A stretch of DNA of 64,000 bases from Chinchilla lanigera (taxonomy: Eukaryota; Chordata; Mammalia; Rodentia; Chinchillidae): positions 12,552,270-12,616,269 of the forward strand of contig NW_004955466.1 of the NCBI RefSeq assembly GCF_000276665.1, read 5' to 3'. The notes beneath the pieces are model-generated. The model had not been told where the DNA came from. It did no database searches and saw nothing but the letters and a program-made list of their open reading frames with translations. Position 1 is the first letter of the stretch; the number at the start of each line of letters is the position of its first letter. This document shows positions 43,375 through 55,153 of this stretch, piece by piece. Both the position numbers and the translations under genes were made by a program.

Positions 43375-43600
43375 CTGAATGGATATTGAGCACTTACTCT
43401 GAGCTCCATATCCATGTATTAAATGCTTTACATGGATGATTTGATTATCTTTATTAAACTTCATTAACTAGGCCCTATTGCTGACCCTGTTTCATAGGTG
43501 TAAGAACTGAGATAGTTTATAGTTCACCCGTGTGGTTAAGAAGAGGCTGAGCTGCAGTTTGTACCCAGATCTAGTACACTGAACCACCGCGCTGCACGGC
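43375..43600 (-). mobile_element. MIR SINE, minus strand
   Basis: 'ttgagcacttactctgagct', 'ttaaatgctttacatggatg', 'aggccctattgctgaccctg', then the antisense MIR core ending 'gtacccagatctagtacact'. Confidence 0.75.
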
Positions 43601-43905
43601 CAATTTTGTAGAAAAGTCATAAATTGGAGGTGAAATCTTTGCTTATTGGGTGCTGTACAGCAGTGTGTAACAGTTGAAAAATAAGGAATTTTAAAATATT
43701 GGAAAATGAGAGCTTTTGGGGGTAATAATTATATCTATTTGACTTCGGGAATGTTTTTAAGCTTCCAAAAATTGTAAGATAGATATTATTCACTAATGAA
43801 CAAAGGACCAGAAATTTAAATTTCTCAAGAGCATCCCACCAGCAGGCAATGAAGCCAAGATCTGAGCCATCGTCTGGGCCTTTTAAATTATTTCCTACAA
43901 CCTCT

Positions 43906-43926
43906 TGTGTGTGTGTGTGTGTGTGC
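43906..43926. repeat. (GT)n microsatellite
   Basis: About ten GT units. Explains the repeated His-Thr in the opposite-strand frame. Confidence 0.9.
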
Positions 43927-44799
43927 ATTTTTTATATCTCTGAGAATAGTGAGCTATATATGAGTTGTTTAGGGATATAACACTAGCATTGCAAAATTCT
44001 TGCTGTAAAATATTCATGGATTTAGAATAAACTTCAAAGCTTACCTTCCTGGATCAGCAATTCATTTGATACTTGGGTGTGTTATAGAGCTGCACAATCA
44101 AGTGAGCTCCAGTCTTATGTCTTTTGTTTTCTGAATACTTCAAATGTTGGACATTTTACTGACATATCAGGCCTCCTCTGTTCTGACATTTTTTTCTAAA
44201 GAGGTTTCAGCTTTGTCTTCCTCTCTGGCCACTCTGTGGATCCTAGGCAAAGCTCTGCTATGTACAGAACAAATCTCAGGGACCCTCTATAAGGAAGCCA
44301 TGTGGGTATTAAAGAGAACCATGGTGATCCACTTCAAATCTTTTCTAGTCTTCTATATTCTTTAAGTATCTTTTGGTAACACACATTTGGATTTTCTGAG
44401 GCCTATGTAGTCTCCCTTGAAGGCCCTCAGTTTTGTCTATATTGTTCTTAAAACACAGGGCTTAGGATTACTCACTCCTCCCTAGGTGTGATCTTGTCAG
44501 AGTAGATCAATCTTCAGTGACTCCTCTCTGCACTGTTCTTTATAAGGCGCTTCTAACTTAGATTGCTGGCAGCCTACACAAATATGAAAGTACCGAGCTT
44601 TTATATTTTCTTTTATTTAACTATTTCATGTAACCTAATTTCAGCCTAATACTGTCATTCAGTATGTTCATCAGTGCTCCTAAATCAGTGTTCAGTGCAG
44701 GAAATGGAACTCTCTGGATATTTTCACCAGGAATTTCACATATATAGTTAGGTGTTTAGAAAAATCATTGAAAGGACTGAAACAGTAGTTTTTTTGGAA
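43927..44799. other. unique sequence, no gene seen
   Basis: AT-rich DNA between a MIR/microsatellite and an L1. A 73-codon plus frame (44144-44365) lacks homology that I can recognise. Confidence 0.45.
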
Positions 44800-46215
44800 G
44801 ATATATAAGCTGAGACATAATATTTGCACATCTTTCTGGGGCACAGCATGATAATGCAATATGTGTGCACAATGCCTAATGATCAGACTGGAGAATGAGG
44901 CGCTTCCATTTCCTCAAGCATGAGTCATTCCGGTGTTAGAAACTTTCACACTCTTCTAGTTATTCTGCAATAAGAACACTGGTTATTGTAACCAATAGGT
45001 GCCATGCTAGTGCTGTCAAAACCAAGAGCCAGTTCCTGTCTGTGTCTTGGGGTCCCTTATCTAACTTCTTTCTGTCCCTACCCTCTCCTATTCTTCCACT
45101 CTCTCACGACCACTGTTCTAATAGTATTCATATTGATATTATAATTATTGTTTTAGTTTCCACAAACAAGCTGAAAACACGTGGTATTTACCTTCCTGTG
45201 TCTGGCTTATTTTTTCCTAACAAAAACCAACCTCCAATTTCATCCATCTTGCTGCAAATGTTCATTCTTCTTTGTGGGTGAATAATACTCCGTTGTATAT
45301 ATACACACTTTTCCTATGCATTCATGTGTTAATGAACACCTTGCTTGATGCCATATTGTGGCTAATGTGAATAGTCCTGCATAAGCATGTGAGTGCAGAA
45401 GTCTCTTTGATGCAATAATTTTATTTCCTTTGGATAGGTACCCAGGAGCATGATCACTGGATCATGTGACACTTCTATTTTTTTTAAGGACTTTCCATAC
45501 TGTTTCCACAGTAGCTGCCCTGATCTCCCCTCTCATCAGTCATGTAAAGGACTTACCCTTCCTCGTCATCCTTGTTTGCATGTTTTGTCTTTTGATGACA
45601 GTTATTCTAACTGGGGTGAGATGGTAGGTCATTTTTAATTTGTATTTCCCAGATAATTAGTGATAGTGGACATTTTCCATATACTTGGTGATCATTTGTA
45701 TGTCTTCTTTGAGAAATATCTGTTTTAAAAATTGGATTATTTGGTTTTTTAGACACAAACATTTTGAGTTCTTTATATATTCTGGATATGAATCCCTTGT
45801 GGAATGAACAGTTCGCACATATTTTCTCCCATTGTGTATGTTGTCTCCTAACAGTTCATTATTTCCTGTGCTATTTCAGAAGCTTCTGAGTTTGATATAA
45901 TCCTATTTGTCTAGTTTTACTTCTGTTGCTTGTGCTTTTGTGGTTCTATCCAAAAATCTTTGCTGAAACCAATGCTGTGAAGTGTTTTCCCTGTGATGTG
46001 TTTTATTGTAGCAGTTTCACTTTTAGTGCTTCCATTTAAGTCTGTGATCCATTTTGAGTTGATTTTTGTGTTTGAGACAGATAGGCATCTAGTTTCATTC
46101 CTTTATGTGTGTACACCCAATTTTGCTAGTGCTATTTTTTGAAGACTGTCCTTTTTACAATGTATATTCTTGCTGTCTTTGTCAGAAATAAGTTGGCTGA
46201 ATGTATATGGATTAA

Positions 46216-46420
46216 TTTTTTTTTTATTTTAGAAATAAAAGGAGGAAAACATTAATAGACAGACAACCTTTTACAAAATAGCAAAAGAACAGTACAGACA
46301 ATACAGAGTTACAAAGTGGTAGGAAATTAGCAATGCTTGCTGTATTACATATTGATATCTTCAAAGGGGTGTCTCATGAAAACAGATAGAGACATGCAAT
46401 ATTGAGCAATCAAGGACTCA
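46216..46420 (-). mobile_element. retroposed L1 3'-end-like segment, minus strand, inside old L1
   Basis: Reverse complement aligns over its whole length with 25100-25314, including the end 'gttttcctccttttatttct' and an A-rich tail seen here as T on the left. It splits old-L1 sequence between 'tatatggattaa' and 'tggttctctattttcttcca', which are adjacent in intact L1s. It therefore postdates the host L1. Confidence 0.72.
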
Positions 46421-46640
46421 TGGTTCTCTATTTTCTTCCACTGGTCCGTGTCAGCTTTTGTGCCAGTACCATGCTGTTTTGGTTGCTATAGCTTTACAGT
46501 ATGTTTTAAAGTGAGGTATCTTGATGCTGCCACTTCTTCTCCCCCTTTCCCCCTCAAGATTATTTTGGCTATTCTGAGTCTTTTGTTGTTCCTTATAAAT
46601 TTTAACATGCTTTTCTATTTCTGTGAAGAATGTCTTCGGT

Positions 46641-46735
46641 TTTTTTTTTTTTTTTTTTGGTGGTACCAGGGATCGAACTCATGACCTTGTGCTTGCCAGA
46701 CAGGCTCTTATGCCACTGAGCTATATCCCCAGCCC
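46641..46735 (-). mobile_element. ID SINE, minus strand, inside old L1
   Basis: Poly(T) of 18, then 'ggtaccagggatcgaactca', 'cttgccagacaggctcttat', 'gagctatatccccagccc'. Flanked by 'tgtcttcggt' and 'tgtctttggt', a 10-bp duplication with one difference. Removing it restores the L1 reading across 'gaagaatgtcttt'. Confidence 0.94.
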
Positions 46736-47370
46736 TGTCTTTGGTATTTTGATGATGATTACATTCAATCTATATATCACTTTTTGTAGTACTGTTAATC
46801 ATTTTAACAATATTAACTCATCCAATCCATGAAGACAGAGTTAATGTTTTTCTCTTTTCTGTGTCCTTTATAATTTCTTTTACTAGCACTTTACAATTTT
46901 CATTGTAGAGGTCTTTTATTTTCTTGGTTAAATTTATTCCTAAATGCTTTATTTTTTAGTAGCTATTGTCAATGGGTTTGCTTTTGTCATTTTGTTTTCA
47001 GCAAAGTTCATTATTGGTGTATGAAAATGTCACTTTTTTGTATATTGATTTTGTATCCTTCAACTTTAAAGAATTCATTTATTAATTCTAATATCTCTTG
47101 AAGGAACATTCAGATTTTTCTGTATATAAAATCATGTCATCTGCAACCTTGGGTAACTGACTTTTTCTTTCCAGTTTAGATGCTCTTTATTTCTTTTCCT
47201 TGCCTACGTGATATTGTTAAGTCATCCAATACTGTATTGAATAAGAGTAGTGAAAATGGACATTTTGCCTTGAACAAGGTCTTAGTGGGAATAATTCCAG
47301 CTTTTCCCTGTTTTGACTGATATTGGTTGTGGGTTTTTGATATATAGTCTTACCTCGGTACTTCTTATTA

Positions 47371-47583
47371 GCCAGTGGTATACTGACTACCCAGAACAAC
47401 AAGTAACAAATTGTTTTGGCTGGAAAGAGCAGTAAGTGTAGCAGTTGTCACTGACAATTTCTAGCTTGTACATCCAGTATCAAATAAATGAGGAATATCC
47501 GACAAAATGTTAGTGTCAGAATGCACTGAGCACAGAAGTCTATGAATTTCAAAGCAGTCAAGTGCCAAGGTAGGACTATATAA
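47371..47583. mobile_element. unclassified ~210-bp insertion in old L1
   Basis: L1 sequence breaks at 'cttcttatta' and resumes at 'tcttattattttgagatact'. The insert begins 'gccagtggtatactgactac' and ends 'gccaaggtaggactatataa'. The 8-mer 'tcttatta' stands on both sides (47363-47370 and 47584-47591), the duplication length of hAT transposons, and 'cagtggta' resembles hAT termini. The right terminus does not mirror it, so the class is open. Confidence 0.5.
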
Positions 47584-48195
47584 TCTTATTATTTTGAGAT
47601 ACTTGTGTAACTAATTTGTTGAGGGTTTTTCATGGAGGAATGTTAAATCTTTTTTATTTTTGATTTTCAGTTTTTTAATATTAATTCATATTTGCAATAC
47701 ATAATGATTACATTCCTTATGCTATTGAATCTTATTAACTATGTTCTCTACATCCATAGAGATGATAATCTGATTCTGGCTCTTTATTCTATTGATGTGA
47801 TGCTTTATATTTATTGGTTTACAAGTGTTAAACCATTCTTTTATCACTGTCCTGTATCCCACTTGATCATGGTATATAAACTTTGTGAGGTGCTGTGTGA
47901 ATTTGACTTGTTAGTATTTCGTTGAGAATGTTTGAGTCTATATTCAAAGGATGTTGGTCTATAGTTTTCTTTTTTGCTGTAACTTTGCCAAGTTTTGATA
48001 TAAGCATAGTGTTGGCCTTGTCAGAAGTGTTTGGAAGAGTTCCTTCATTTTGAGCTTCTTTTTTTTTGGAAATAATTACATAAGAATTGGAAATAGTTCT
48101 TTAAATGTACTGTAGTATTCAGCTGCAAAGCTATCAGGTCTTGGGTATTTTTTTTTGATGGGAGCATTCAGTTACTGCTTCAGTCTTGTTACTCC

Positions 48196-48540
48196 TAGAT
48201 TTTAAGTTGGACTTCAGAAATAAGACTCAGAATGTCACCTAACTGATCCAACAGAGGAGCCATGCCCGCCAAGGCTGCCTCTGGAATTATATGGTGTAGA
48301 ACATGAAGCTCTAGCTGCAATCTAGGAATAAAGATGTTAATGCCAGTGCTGCCATGGCAACTCCTGACACATAGAAAGCGCAAGAGGAGATCCTGGGACA
48401 CGCTGCAGAAAACCCCACCTTCCCACAGCCTGCTCTGGGCCAGGCACAGCAGAAAGGAGCAGAAAAGTGGAATCTGCCACACTTGCACTTTTCACAATCC
48501 ACACAAGGGCCTCTGCTAATGTAAGGCACCTTGTTTCCAG
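48196..48540. other. unclassified segment between L1s
   Basis: GC-balanced and unlike its L1 neighbours. Overlapping frames exist on both strands (97 and 72 codons minus, 61 codons plus). The 72-codon minus frame opens with a Cys-rich 'CVDCEKCKC' stretch that does not continue into any known Cys-rich domain. It may be an old LTR or unique DNA. Confidence 0.3.
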
Positions 48541-48710
48541 GCTATTTATAAGAGTTGTTTATTTTTCATTATGTTTTTGTTGTTTGAAGCTCTCCTTCAA
48601 TTTCAGCAAAAAGGAAGATGAGATGGAGATGGAGAAGCCCAGCCCACAACACGTATCACATTTCCTGACTGTATACGAGGTGCAAATTTGATCCCACATT
48701 GCTTCAGGTG

Positions 48711-48733
48711 AATGAATGAATGAATGAATGAAT
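48711..48733. repeat. (GAAT)n microsatellite
   Basis: Five to six perfect GAAT units. Confidence 0.9.
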
Positions 48734-48749
48734 ATATTCTGTATAAGAT

Positions 48750-48842
48750 GAGGGGAGGTAGAGAGGGGGGAAGAGAGAGACAGACAGAGACAGAGATATG
48801 GAGAGACAGAGAGGGACACAGAGTGAATACAAACAGAGAGAT
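48750..48842. repeat. GA-rich low-complexity tract
   Basis: Purine-rich run with GAGA and ACAGAGA units. It gives Ser/Leu-rich frames on the minus strand, which are artefacts. Confidence 0.85.
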
Positions 48843-48876
48843 ATGCAAAGCCAAGTTGTTGCTTAAGATGTTTGTT

Positions 48877-48987
48877 TGTTTGTTTTTTTTTTTGGTTTTT
48901 GGTTTTTCTCTGGTACCAGGAACCGAACTCACGACCTTGTGCTTGCCAGGCAGGCGCTTTTGCCGCTGAGCTAAATCCCCAGCCCCA
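48877..48987 (-). mobile_element. ID SINE, young copy, minus strand
   Basis: Perfect 15-bp target duplication 'cttaagatgtttgtt' (48862-48876 and 48988-49002). The body differs from the 20512-20633 copy at only a handful of positions and keeps box A ('tagctcagcgg' on the minus strand) and box B ('gagttcggttc'). Confidence 0.95.
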
Positions 48988-49222
48988 CTTAAGATGTTTG
49001 TTAGGAGCCTCCTTCTGACATGCTGGTAGGATTTTTGTCTAGATTAATACTCATGAATGTACATCAGTATAAAAAGGTTGAATTTGTTCAGCGATATCTC
49101 TTGATATTGGTGAGTGCTTTTTTCCCCCACATTTAATGGCTTTTTGAGAGGAGCTGCTGAAATTGAGGAGGGTATCTTATTTTGTTTGGCTCTTCTGACA
49201 CTGGCCTGGAGGGCCTGTTGGA

Positions 49223-49225
<3 letters not shown>

Positions 49226-49273
<48 letters not shown>
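49226..49273. repeat. (TG)n microsatellite, about 24 units
   Basis: Uninterrupted TG run ending in 'tgtgtgttgaag'. Long pure TG runs are length-variable and can adopt Z-DNA. It produces poly-Cys-Val and poly-His-Thr frames that are not genes. Confidence 0.95.
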
Positions 49274-49274
<1 letters not shown>

Positions 49275-49379
49275 GAAGACTCCTCTGGATGTTGAGGAAC
49301 TTTTTGTGTGTTCCTACTACTTCTGTGTGTCATAGGGCCAGTGATATAAAACGAGGAGTTTTGCACATAGCTTTTTGTT

Positions 49380-51262
49380 TTTTATGGAAAAAAGGTAAAA
49401 CAAAATTTCATAACAAAATGATAGGAGAATAACAGTTAATACATTGCATGTTGTTATCTTTAAAGTAGTTGCTCAGAGTACAAGATATGAGCATAAAATT
49501 TTCTCCAATCAATATTAGCACAAACCTTGCTTTTCAATGAACTAAGAGACACTAATAGTATATCTGACTTGTATTTTTTCTCTTTTCCCTTCTGTCTTTT
49601 CTGCTTTTCCCCATCTTAGTTCCTTTTTCCTTTTGAATAACTTCTTCCCATTTTACAATATCTATGGTACATTTTAGACCTTATTTTTTACTCTTTTGGT
49701 TTCTCACACCAGGAGGACAATATGACATTTACACATGTGAGTCAGATTATTTCATTTGTGAGCACAGTCTTAAGTTGCATCCATTTACTTGCATAAGTCT
49801 CAAGCTCATCTTTCTTTATGGCTGAGCAGTGTCCCATTGTATAAAGTTACCACATCTTTTTATCTGTTCCTCAGTTGTTGGGCATTTGGGTAGTTTCCAA
49901 GATTTAGCTATGCCAAATTGGGCTGCTATAAACATGGGTGCATGTATGTCACTACGGTATGATGTTTTTAATTCTTCTGGGAAGATATCTAGAAGGGAAA
50001 TAGGTGGGTCAAATGGACCTCTAATCTAATTTTTTTTTAGGAATCTCCTATTCTGATTTCTAGTGGTTGCACCAGTCTACACTCCCACCAACAGTGGAGA
50101 TGGGTGTCTTTTTCCCCTCAGCCCCTCCAGCATTTGTCATTGGTTAATTTCTTGATGATAGCCATTTTTTCTGGGGTGAGATGGAATTTCAGTGTTGTTT
50201 TAATTGCGTCTCTTGAATGACCAGTGATGCTGAACATTCTTTCACGTATCTATTTGCCATTTGTATCTCTAAGAAGTACATTTTCATCTCAAATGCCCAT
50301 TTTCATTGGGTCTTTGAATTTGGGGGATCTAACTTTTTTCAATTCTTTATATAATCTAGATAGAAGTCCTTTTTCTGAGGGAAAATGGACTAGAATTTGT
50401 TTACCACTCTCTGGGTTGTCTTTTCACTCTGTTGGTGATTTCTTTTTATGTGCAAAAACTTTTCAATAAGATGAGATCCCAGTTGTTGCTTCTTTGTAGG
50501 ATTTCCCCTGTGATTGGAGTTCTGTTCATGAAATCTTTGCTTACATGTAGGTATTGAAGCATTCTCCCCATTCTCTCTTTGAACAGATTAAAGGTTTCTG
50601 TTTTAATATTTAGGTCTTTGACCCATTTTGACTTTAATTTAGTGCATGGTGAGAGATATGGGTCTAGATTTGTCCTCAGCATGTAGAGAGCCAGTTTTCC
50701 TAACACCACTTGTTAAAGAGGCTATCTTTCTTACAGTGAAGGTGTTTGGCCCTTTTGTCCAAGATAAAAGTGGCTTGGTGTGCTTGGAGTTGTTTCTGCA
50801 TCTTTTAGTCATTACATTGATCCTCAGGGTTTTTTTTGCCAGTACCATGCTGTCTTTATCACTGTGGCTTTGTAATATAATTTCAAGTCGATTGTGATGC
50901 CCTCTGCCTTATCTTTGTTTCCTAGGATTGTTTTTGCTCTTCTAGGTCTCTTCTGTTTCCAAATGAATTTAAGGAATGTTTTCTCTAATTTATTTGAGGT
51001 ATGCTAACAGTATTTTGATTGTGATTGCATTAAATCTGTATAACAATTTTAGGCATATGGCCATTTTCACTATGTTAGTTCTTTCTATCCATGAGCAAGG
51101 GATATCTTTCCATTTTCTGAAATTCTCTTTGATCCCCTTTTTCAGAGTACTGTGATGTTCAATGTATAAATCTCTTACTTCATTTGTTAGATTAATTCCT
51201 AAGTATTTCATTTTTTTTTGGATGCTACTGTGAAGGGTTGATTTCTCTGATTTCTCTCTCAG
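49380..51262 (-). mobile_element. L1 LINE, younger subfamily, minus strand, 5' truncated
   Basis: The 3' UTR is at the left ('ttttgaataacttcttccca', 'tttctcacaccaggaggaca'), matching the antisense of 58420-58560. Then come antisense ORF2 markers: 'tggctgagcagtgtcccatt', 'actcccaccaacagtggaga', 'gccagtaccatgctgtcttt'. The left ~120 bp resembles the retroposon bodies at 25060 and 46216. The element stops in ORF2 near 51262. Confidence 0.85.
50990..51262 (-). pseudogene. L1 ORF2 remnant, end of reverse transcriptase region
   Basis: An open minus frame (50990-51358) includes '[15 protein letters not shown]', '[20 protein letters not shown]' and 'YRFNAI', the conserved block after the L1 reverse transcriptase domain. 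The N-terminal ~32 codons of that frame extend past the L1 edge into unrelated DNA, so no intact protein is encoded. The remainder of ORF2 to the left is broken by stops. Confidence 0.88.
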
Positions 51263-52283
51263 TGAGTTGATTGTTTGATAACACAGTTCTATGTTGTGTT
51301 CCAGAAGGCAACATTGCCCAGGGATACCATGCAAATTGTGTTTCTTGAAGTTGTGCAACAGGCCAGCTCAATAGATAATTCATTAATGTCAGTTTATGGT
51401 TAAGCTTGATCAATTTCATGCTATGCAAGGAAACTAGATGTGTACACATACTGTATGTATAGTGGGCTATCGTCTTTTCTTCAATGTGAAGTCAATATGA
51501 TAAAATTCTTGCTGGATTCTTGCCACTTCTGTTTCCTCTTTTAGTCACTCTGAATCATCCCTGTAATATTACATTTATTGTCCTTAGATTAAGGTCAGGA
51601 TCTCCAAGATCAGTTATCGAACTCCACATTCCCATTTGGAAAGCCAGGCTTCCATGGATTTATCATGTTTCATACCCGTTTCCTCCTCTCCACTTGTATC
51701 AGGTCCTGTTGAGCTCTCACTTGTGTTTCTTCAACCCTCATTATTCCTGAGTCCCTACCAAAGGACCAACGCTCCTCTTCCTGAAGGTTTTCTTCTAGTT
51801 GAGTGTTGGGAAAGGTCAGAAGAGTGGGATTTTCAGCCAATGATTGATAGAATTGAAGGAGATGTTCCAACTTCCTGGTGCTTATTAAATATTTTATAGT
51901 CTCTCAGAGCTCACTGGTAGGGTGTAGCCCTGGTTGTGAGTACCCATCCTATATTGTCTTTCTCTTTTCTCTCTCTCCTTATAAATGCCTAATCTGTACT
52001 TTCTGATATCATCTCTCAAATAAAACCATGCTTCCTCAAATTCTCATCTTTTAATCTACTTGGGGGAACCCACCCTCACACACTCTGTACTTTGAAACTC
52101 ACCAGTGGGGCTGGGAAATATTTATTGGAGTTAATGACTGTCTCACAATGCCTCCATGTGCCGTGGTCTTCTTTTCTCTAGCCAATCTGTGTTTTCTTTT
52201 TCTATCTGAAGATTTTTCTTCTCAAAGATATAAATGGAGGTAAGATAGCTCTTTATTGTCATTTCTTTTTAATGCTCCCCTGT
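51263..52283. other. unique sequence between L1s
   Basis: AT- and pyrimidine-rich DNA. Frames of 76-87 codons at 51520-51899 (plus) overlap each other. No repeat or domain recognised. Its right end carries the left copy of the 14-bp repeat that flanks the next L1. Confidence 0.5.
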
Positions 52284-53456
52284 AACCATTATACAGTTGG
52301 AAGAGGGACCAAGATGGCAGAGTGGTAAGCAGAAGAGAAAGAGCCTCTCTGGGAGTCACCATCCAAATGCTGGAATATAGCAACATGAGGAAGACAAGAA
52401 GGAGGGAAGTGGGACCCCTGGGCCCAAGAAGGATCTGAAGTGTGAATTCAAGCCCACAGAGAGCGAACACATGGTGACTATTGGTGACCCCTGAAGCCTC
52501 TACAGAGAGTCACAACAGTGGAGGGGAGCACTAGATGTGAAGGACCTCACTATCTGGTAGTGAGTGCTGAGGGCTCAGTAGTCCCATGTGAGACAGTGGT
52601 TAGCTAGGAGGCATCTTGGAGAGGGGCCCACTGAGCTCAGAACTCAGACTAGCTACAGGCTCCATCAGAACTCAGACTAGCTGCAGCTCCCAGCTGGGCT
52701 CAGGCCCACTTTAGGTGCACTGATGGCTACAGACTAAATGAGTCTGGTCTTAGCCAGAAGGAGCAGGCTTGCTGAGATTGTCTACTACCCTGCGAAAAAT
52801 CTACTGCTGGCTTGCTGGGATAGATCAGCATGAATCAGGACTCTGTCTCCATACTTTGCCTACCAGTGACAGCAGAGAAATACCTGGCAGTGGATTTTTT
52901 CTTTCTTTTTTTCTTTCTCTCTTATTTGTTTTTTGTTATGGTGGTGGTGGGGTTTTTTTGTCCTTCATTGTTTGATTTTGTTTTTATATGAGTGTGAATG
53001 TGGTTTCTAGCCTCCTTGTGGTTCTGTTTTGTTCTGTTCTTTTTATCTCTTCTTTCTCTCTTTCCTTCCAGTCTTCTGCATCAGTTTCCCAAAGTTAGCA
53101 TGATCCTCCTTTGTCCTCCAGCCTTACTTCTAGTCTCTTCCTCTTCTTCCACTTCTCTATTTTCTTCCCAACCCATTTTAAATTTTAACCCCTGAGGCCA
53201 AAATTGACATAATTGTATACTACATATAATTTTCTGGCTTGTTTTAGATGTTATATAGCTACAAATCTGGTTCACACAATTAAAGGTAGCAAATTAATGG
53301 TTAGCTCAGCTTGTCATTTTCTAGACTGTATAGGTGCTATTGTCATTGCTGATGGTATTGCTATAGCCAAAAGTGACATAATTATTCTAAACAGCTGTTT
53401 TGCCTGGTATTCCAAGACTGAGATTGACTAAGGGTCGCAGAAAATGCTGTGGCACA

Positions 53457-54745
53457 ATGCCAAAGAACCAGAAAATGGGCCAAACAGGCAGCAACTTCTC
53501 ATCCTCAACGAATTTTGAAAAGGTAGGATCTTGCAACATATTGAAAACCCAGAAATCAGCTATACCTGGTAGATACCTCAGAGAAGTAGTCATTTCCTAA
53601 GGGTTCTAAATATTAGCATTAAATCAACCCACCATAGGCAATTTAGGAGCATCACCTCAGGAGTTAAACTAAAAAAAAAAAAAAAAAAAACAAAATGAGA
53701 AGACGCTTAAACAAGATGCAACCCCAAGCATACAGTTCACCACAGGCAAACCCAGAGGGAAATGAGATGCGACAATCCAAAAGCCATCCATATGACCTTT
53801 CTGGAGTGGCAACAACAAAGCAATTGAAGAAAGCTCTAGAAAAAAATTGAATCAGAAATAATTTCTCAGATAACTGCAGAGATGTGTCCACAATGAAAAC
53901 AATGCTTAGCAACTCTAGAACATATACAGACAAAACATAGAGGAGCCTAAGAAAATTATGAAAGCCATGAATGTTCAGCATAGGAAAGAAATGGAATCCA
54001 TAAGGCAGATTCAAACAGATATCCAGGAAAATAAAAATTCCATTGAAAGTATCCACAGAAGATTAAGTCAGTGTGAGGGCAGGATCTCAGATATAGAAAA
54101 CAGGCTTGCAGTTAGTGATCATGAAAAGAAATGTTTCTTAAAAATAGCAAGGAACTATGAAAAATTAATCCAGCAGCCGCTAGATGAGGCAAAGAAGAAT
54201 AACTTAAAATTGATTGAAATCAATGAAGAAAGCAGGAGATATCACAAATGATATTAAAAAAAACTTCACAGACATCATGGAAGAAAACTTCCTTGGTGAT
54301 ATATAGATAAGTGAGGCATATAGAAATCATATTAGCCACAATGAAAAAAAAATATAGCCAGGCATATCATACTCAGGATTCCAAAAATTCAACAGAAGAC
54401 TAGAATCTTAAAAGCTTCTAGGGAAAAGAAACAAACCATCTATAAAGGAAAGCCCATCAGAATCACAGCTGACTTCTCAGCACAAACCCTCAAGTCAAGG
54501 AGAGCTTGGAATGAAGTGTTCTAAAGAAAAACAACCTTCAACCCAGATTAATGTATTCCACACAGCTATCTTTCAAAACTGATGGAGAAATAAGATACTT
54601 CCATGACAAAGAACATCTGAAGAAATTTATGACCACCAAACATGCACTCCAAAATGTTTTGAAGGACATTCTAGAAGGTGATAACAAGAACTACAATTCC
54701 ATGAACCCCAACAGAAGGAATCCACCAGGCAAAGCAAACAGTTAA
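53457..54745 (+). pseudogene. L1 ORF1 remnant (RNA-binding chaperone)
   Basis: ORF1p trimerises through a coiled coil and binds L1 RNA. Here the basic N-terminus starts 'MPKNQKMGQTGSNF' at 53457. The coiled-coil end and RRM start are in the frame at 53958-54251 ('CEGRISDIENRL', 'NNLKLIEINEES'), and the C-terminal domain in 54551-54745 ('STQLSFKTDGEIRYFHDKEH', 'MTTKHALQNVLKDIL'). An A20 run at 53671, frameshifts and stops separate these parts, so it cannot give a full protein. Length and order match the normal L1 ORF1. Confidence 0.88.
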
Positions 54746-54834
54746 ACAGATGGAGGAGAAAGAAGGGGCAGCCAACAACAGGAAAATAACACAACAAGGA
54801 TAAGTCAATACATATCAGTTATAACCAACAATGT

Positions 54835-55153
54835 TAATGATCTAAATTAACCAAACAAAACATAGACTGGCAGAATGGTTCAAGAAGCAAGATCCAACAG
54901 TACGCTTCATACAAGAAACACATTTAATTAAAAAGGAAATTCATAGACTGAAAGTCAAAAAATGGAAAACAATAGTCCATGTGATAGGAACCCAGAAATA
55001 AACAGAGGTAACTATTCTATTTGTAGATAAAATGAACTTCAAGCCAAGACTGATTAAGAGAAATAAAGAATGTCACTTCATCCTTATAAAGGGAACAATC
55101 TGAGAGTAAGAGATAATATTCATAAATGTATATGCAACAAGTACCGTGCATCC
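54835..55153 (+). pseudogene. L1 ORF2 5' fragment, endonuclease start
   Basis: Degenerate start of the apurinic-endonuclease-like domain: 'catagactggcagaatggtt', 'tcatacaagaaacacattta', 'agactgaaagtcaaa'. Frameshifts are present. It ends abruptly at the 14-bp flanking repeat, so the catalytic C-terminal half of the domain and the reverse transcriptase are absent. Confidence 0.82.

Larger units (their letters stand above)
44800..48195 (-). mobile_element. old L1 (L1MA-like), minus strand, with nested insertions
   Basis: The 3' end is at the left: 'aatgcctaatgatcagactg' and 'attccggtgttagaaacttt' are antisense L1M 3' UTR. Moving right comes antisense ORF2: 'gtgggtgaataatactccgt', 'taccatgctgttttggttgc', 'tttattgagggttt'-type sequence at 47620 and 'tgctatcaggtcttggg'-type sequence near 48140. 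It stops within the reverse transcriptase region, so it is 5' truncated. Three later insertions interrupt it: 46216-46420, 46641-46735 and about 47371-47583. Confidence 0.85.
52298..55153 (+). mobile_element. L1 with 5' UTR, ORF1 and start of ORF2; 3' truncated, flanked by 14-bp repeat
   Basis: Begins at the L1 5' end ('gaagagggaccaagatggca'), has a ~1.1-kb 5' UTR, ORF1 from 53457 and ORF2 from about 54835, then stops about 0.3 kb into the endonuclease region with no poly(A). The 14-mer 'aaccattatacagt' stands at 52284-52297 and again at 55154-55167. Sequence left and right of the element reads as one continuous unique stretch if it is removed. Most L1 copies are truncated at the 5' end, so this pattern is reversed. 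Confidence 0.85.

Noticed and set aside
48311..48529. Cys-rich minus frame 'CVDCEKCKC' suggestive of a Sprouty/SPRED domain
   Set aside because: Only the first few Cys positions fit. The conserved Cys pattern that should follow is absent and the frame soon ends, so chance is likelier.
48711..48842. CRISPR-like or other structured array
   Set aside because: Simple (GAAT)n and GA-rich repeats without spacers. CRISPR is not expected in a mammalian genome.
49114..49366. Frames with poly-Cys-Val or poly-His-Thr
   Set aside because: Produced by the (TG)n microsatellite.
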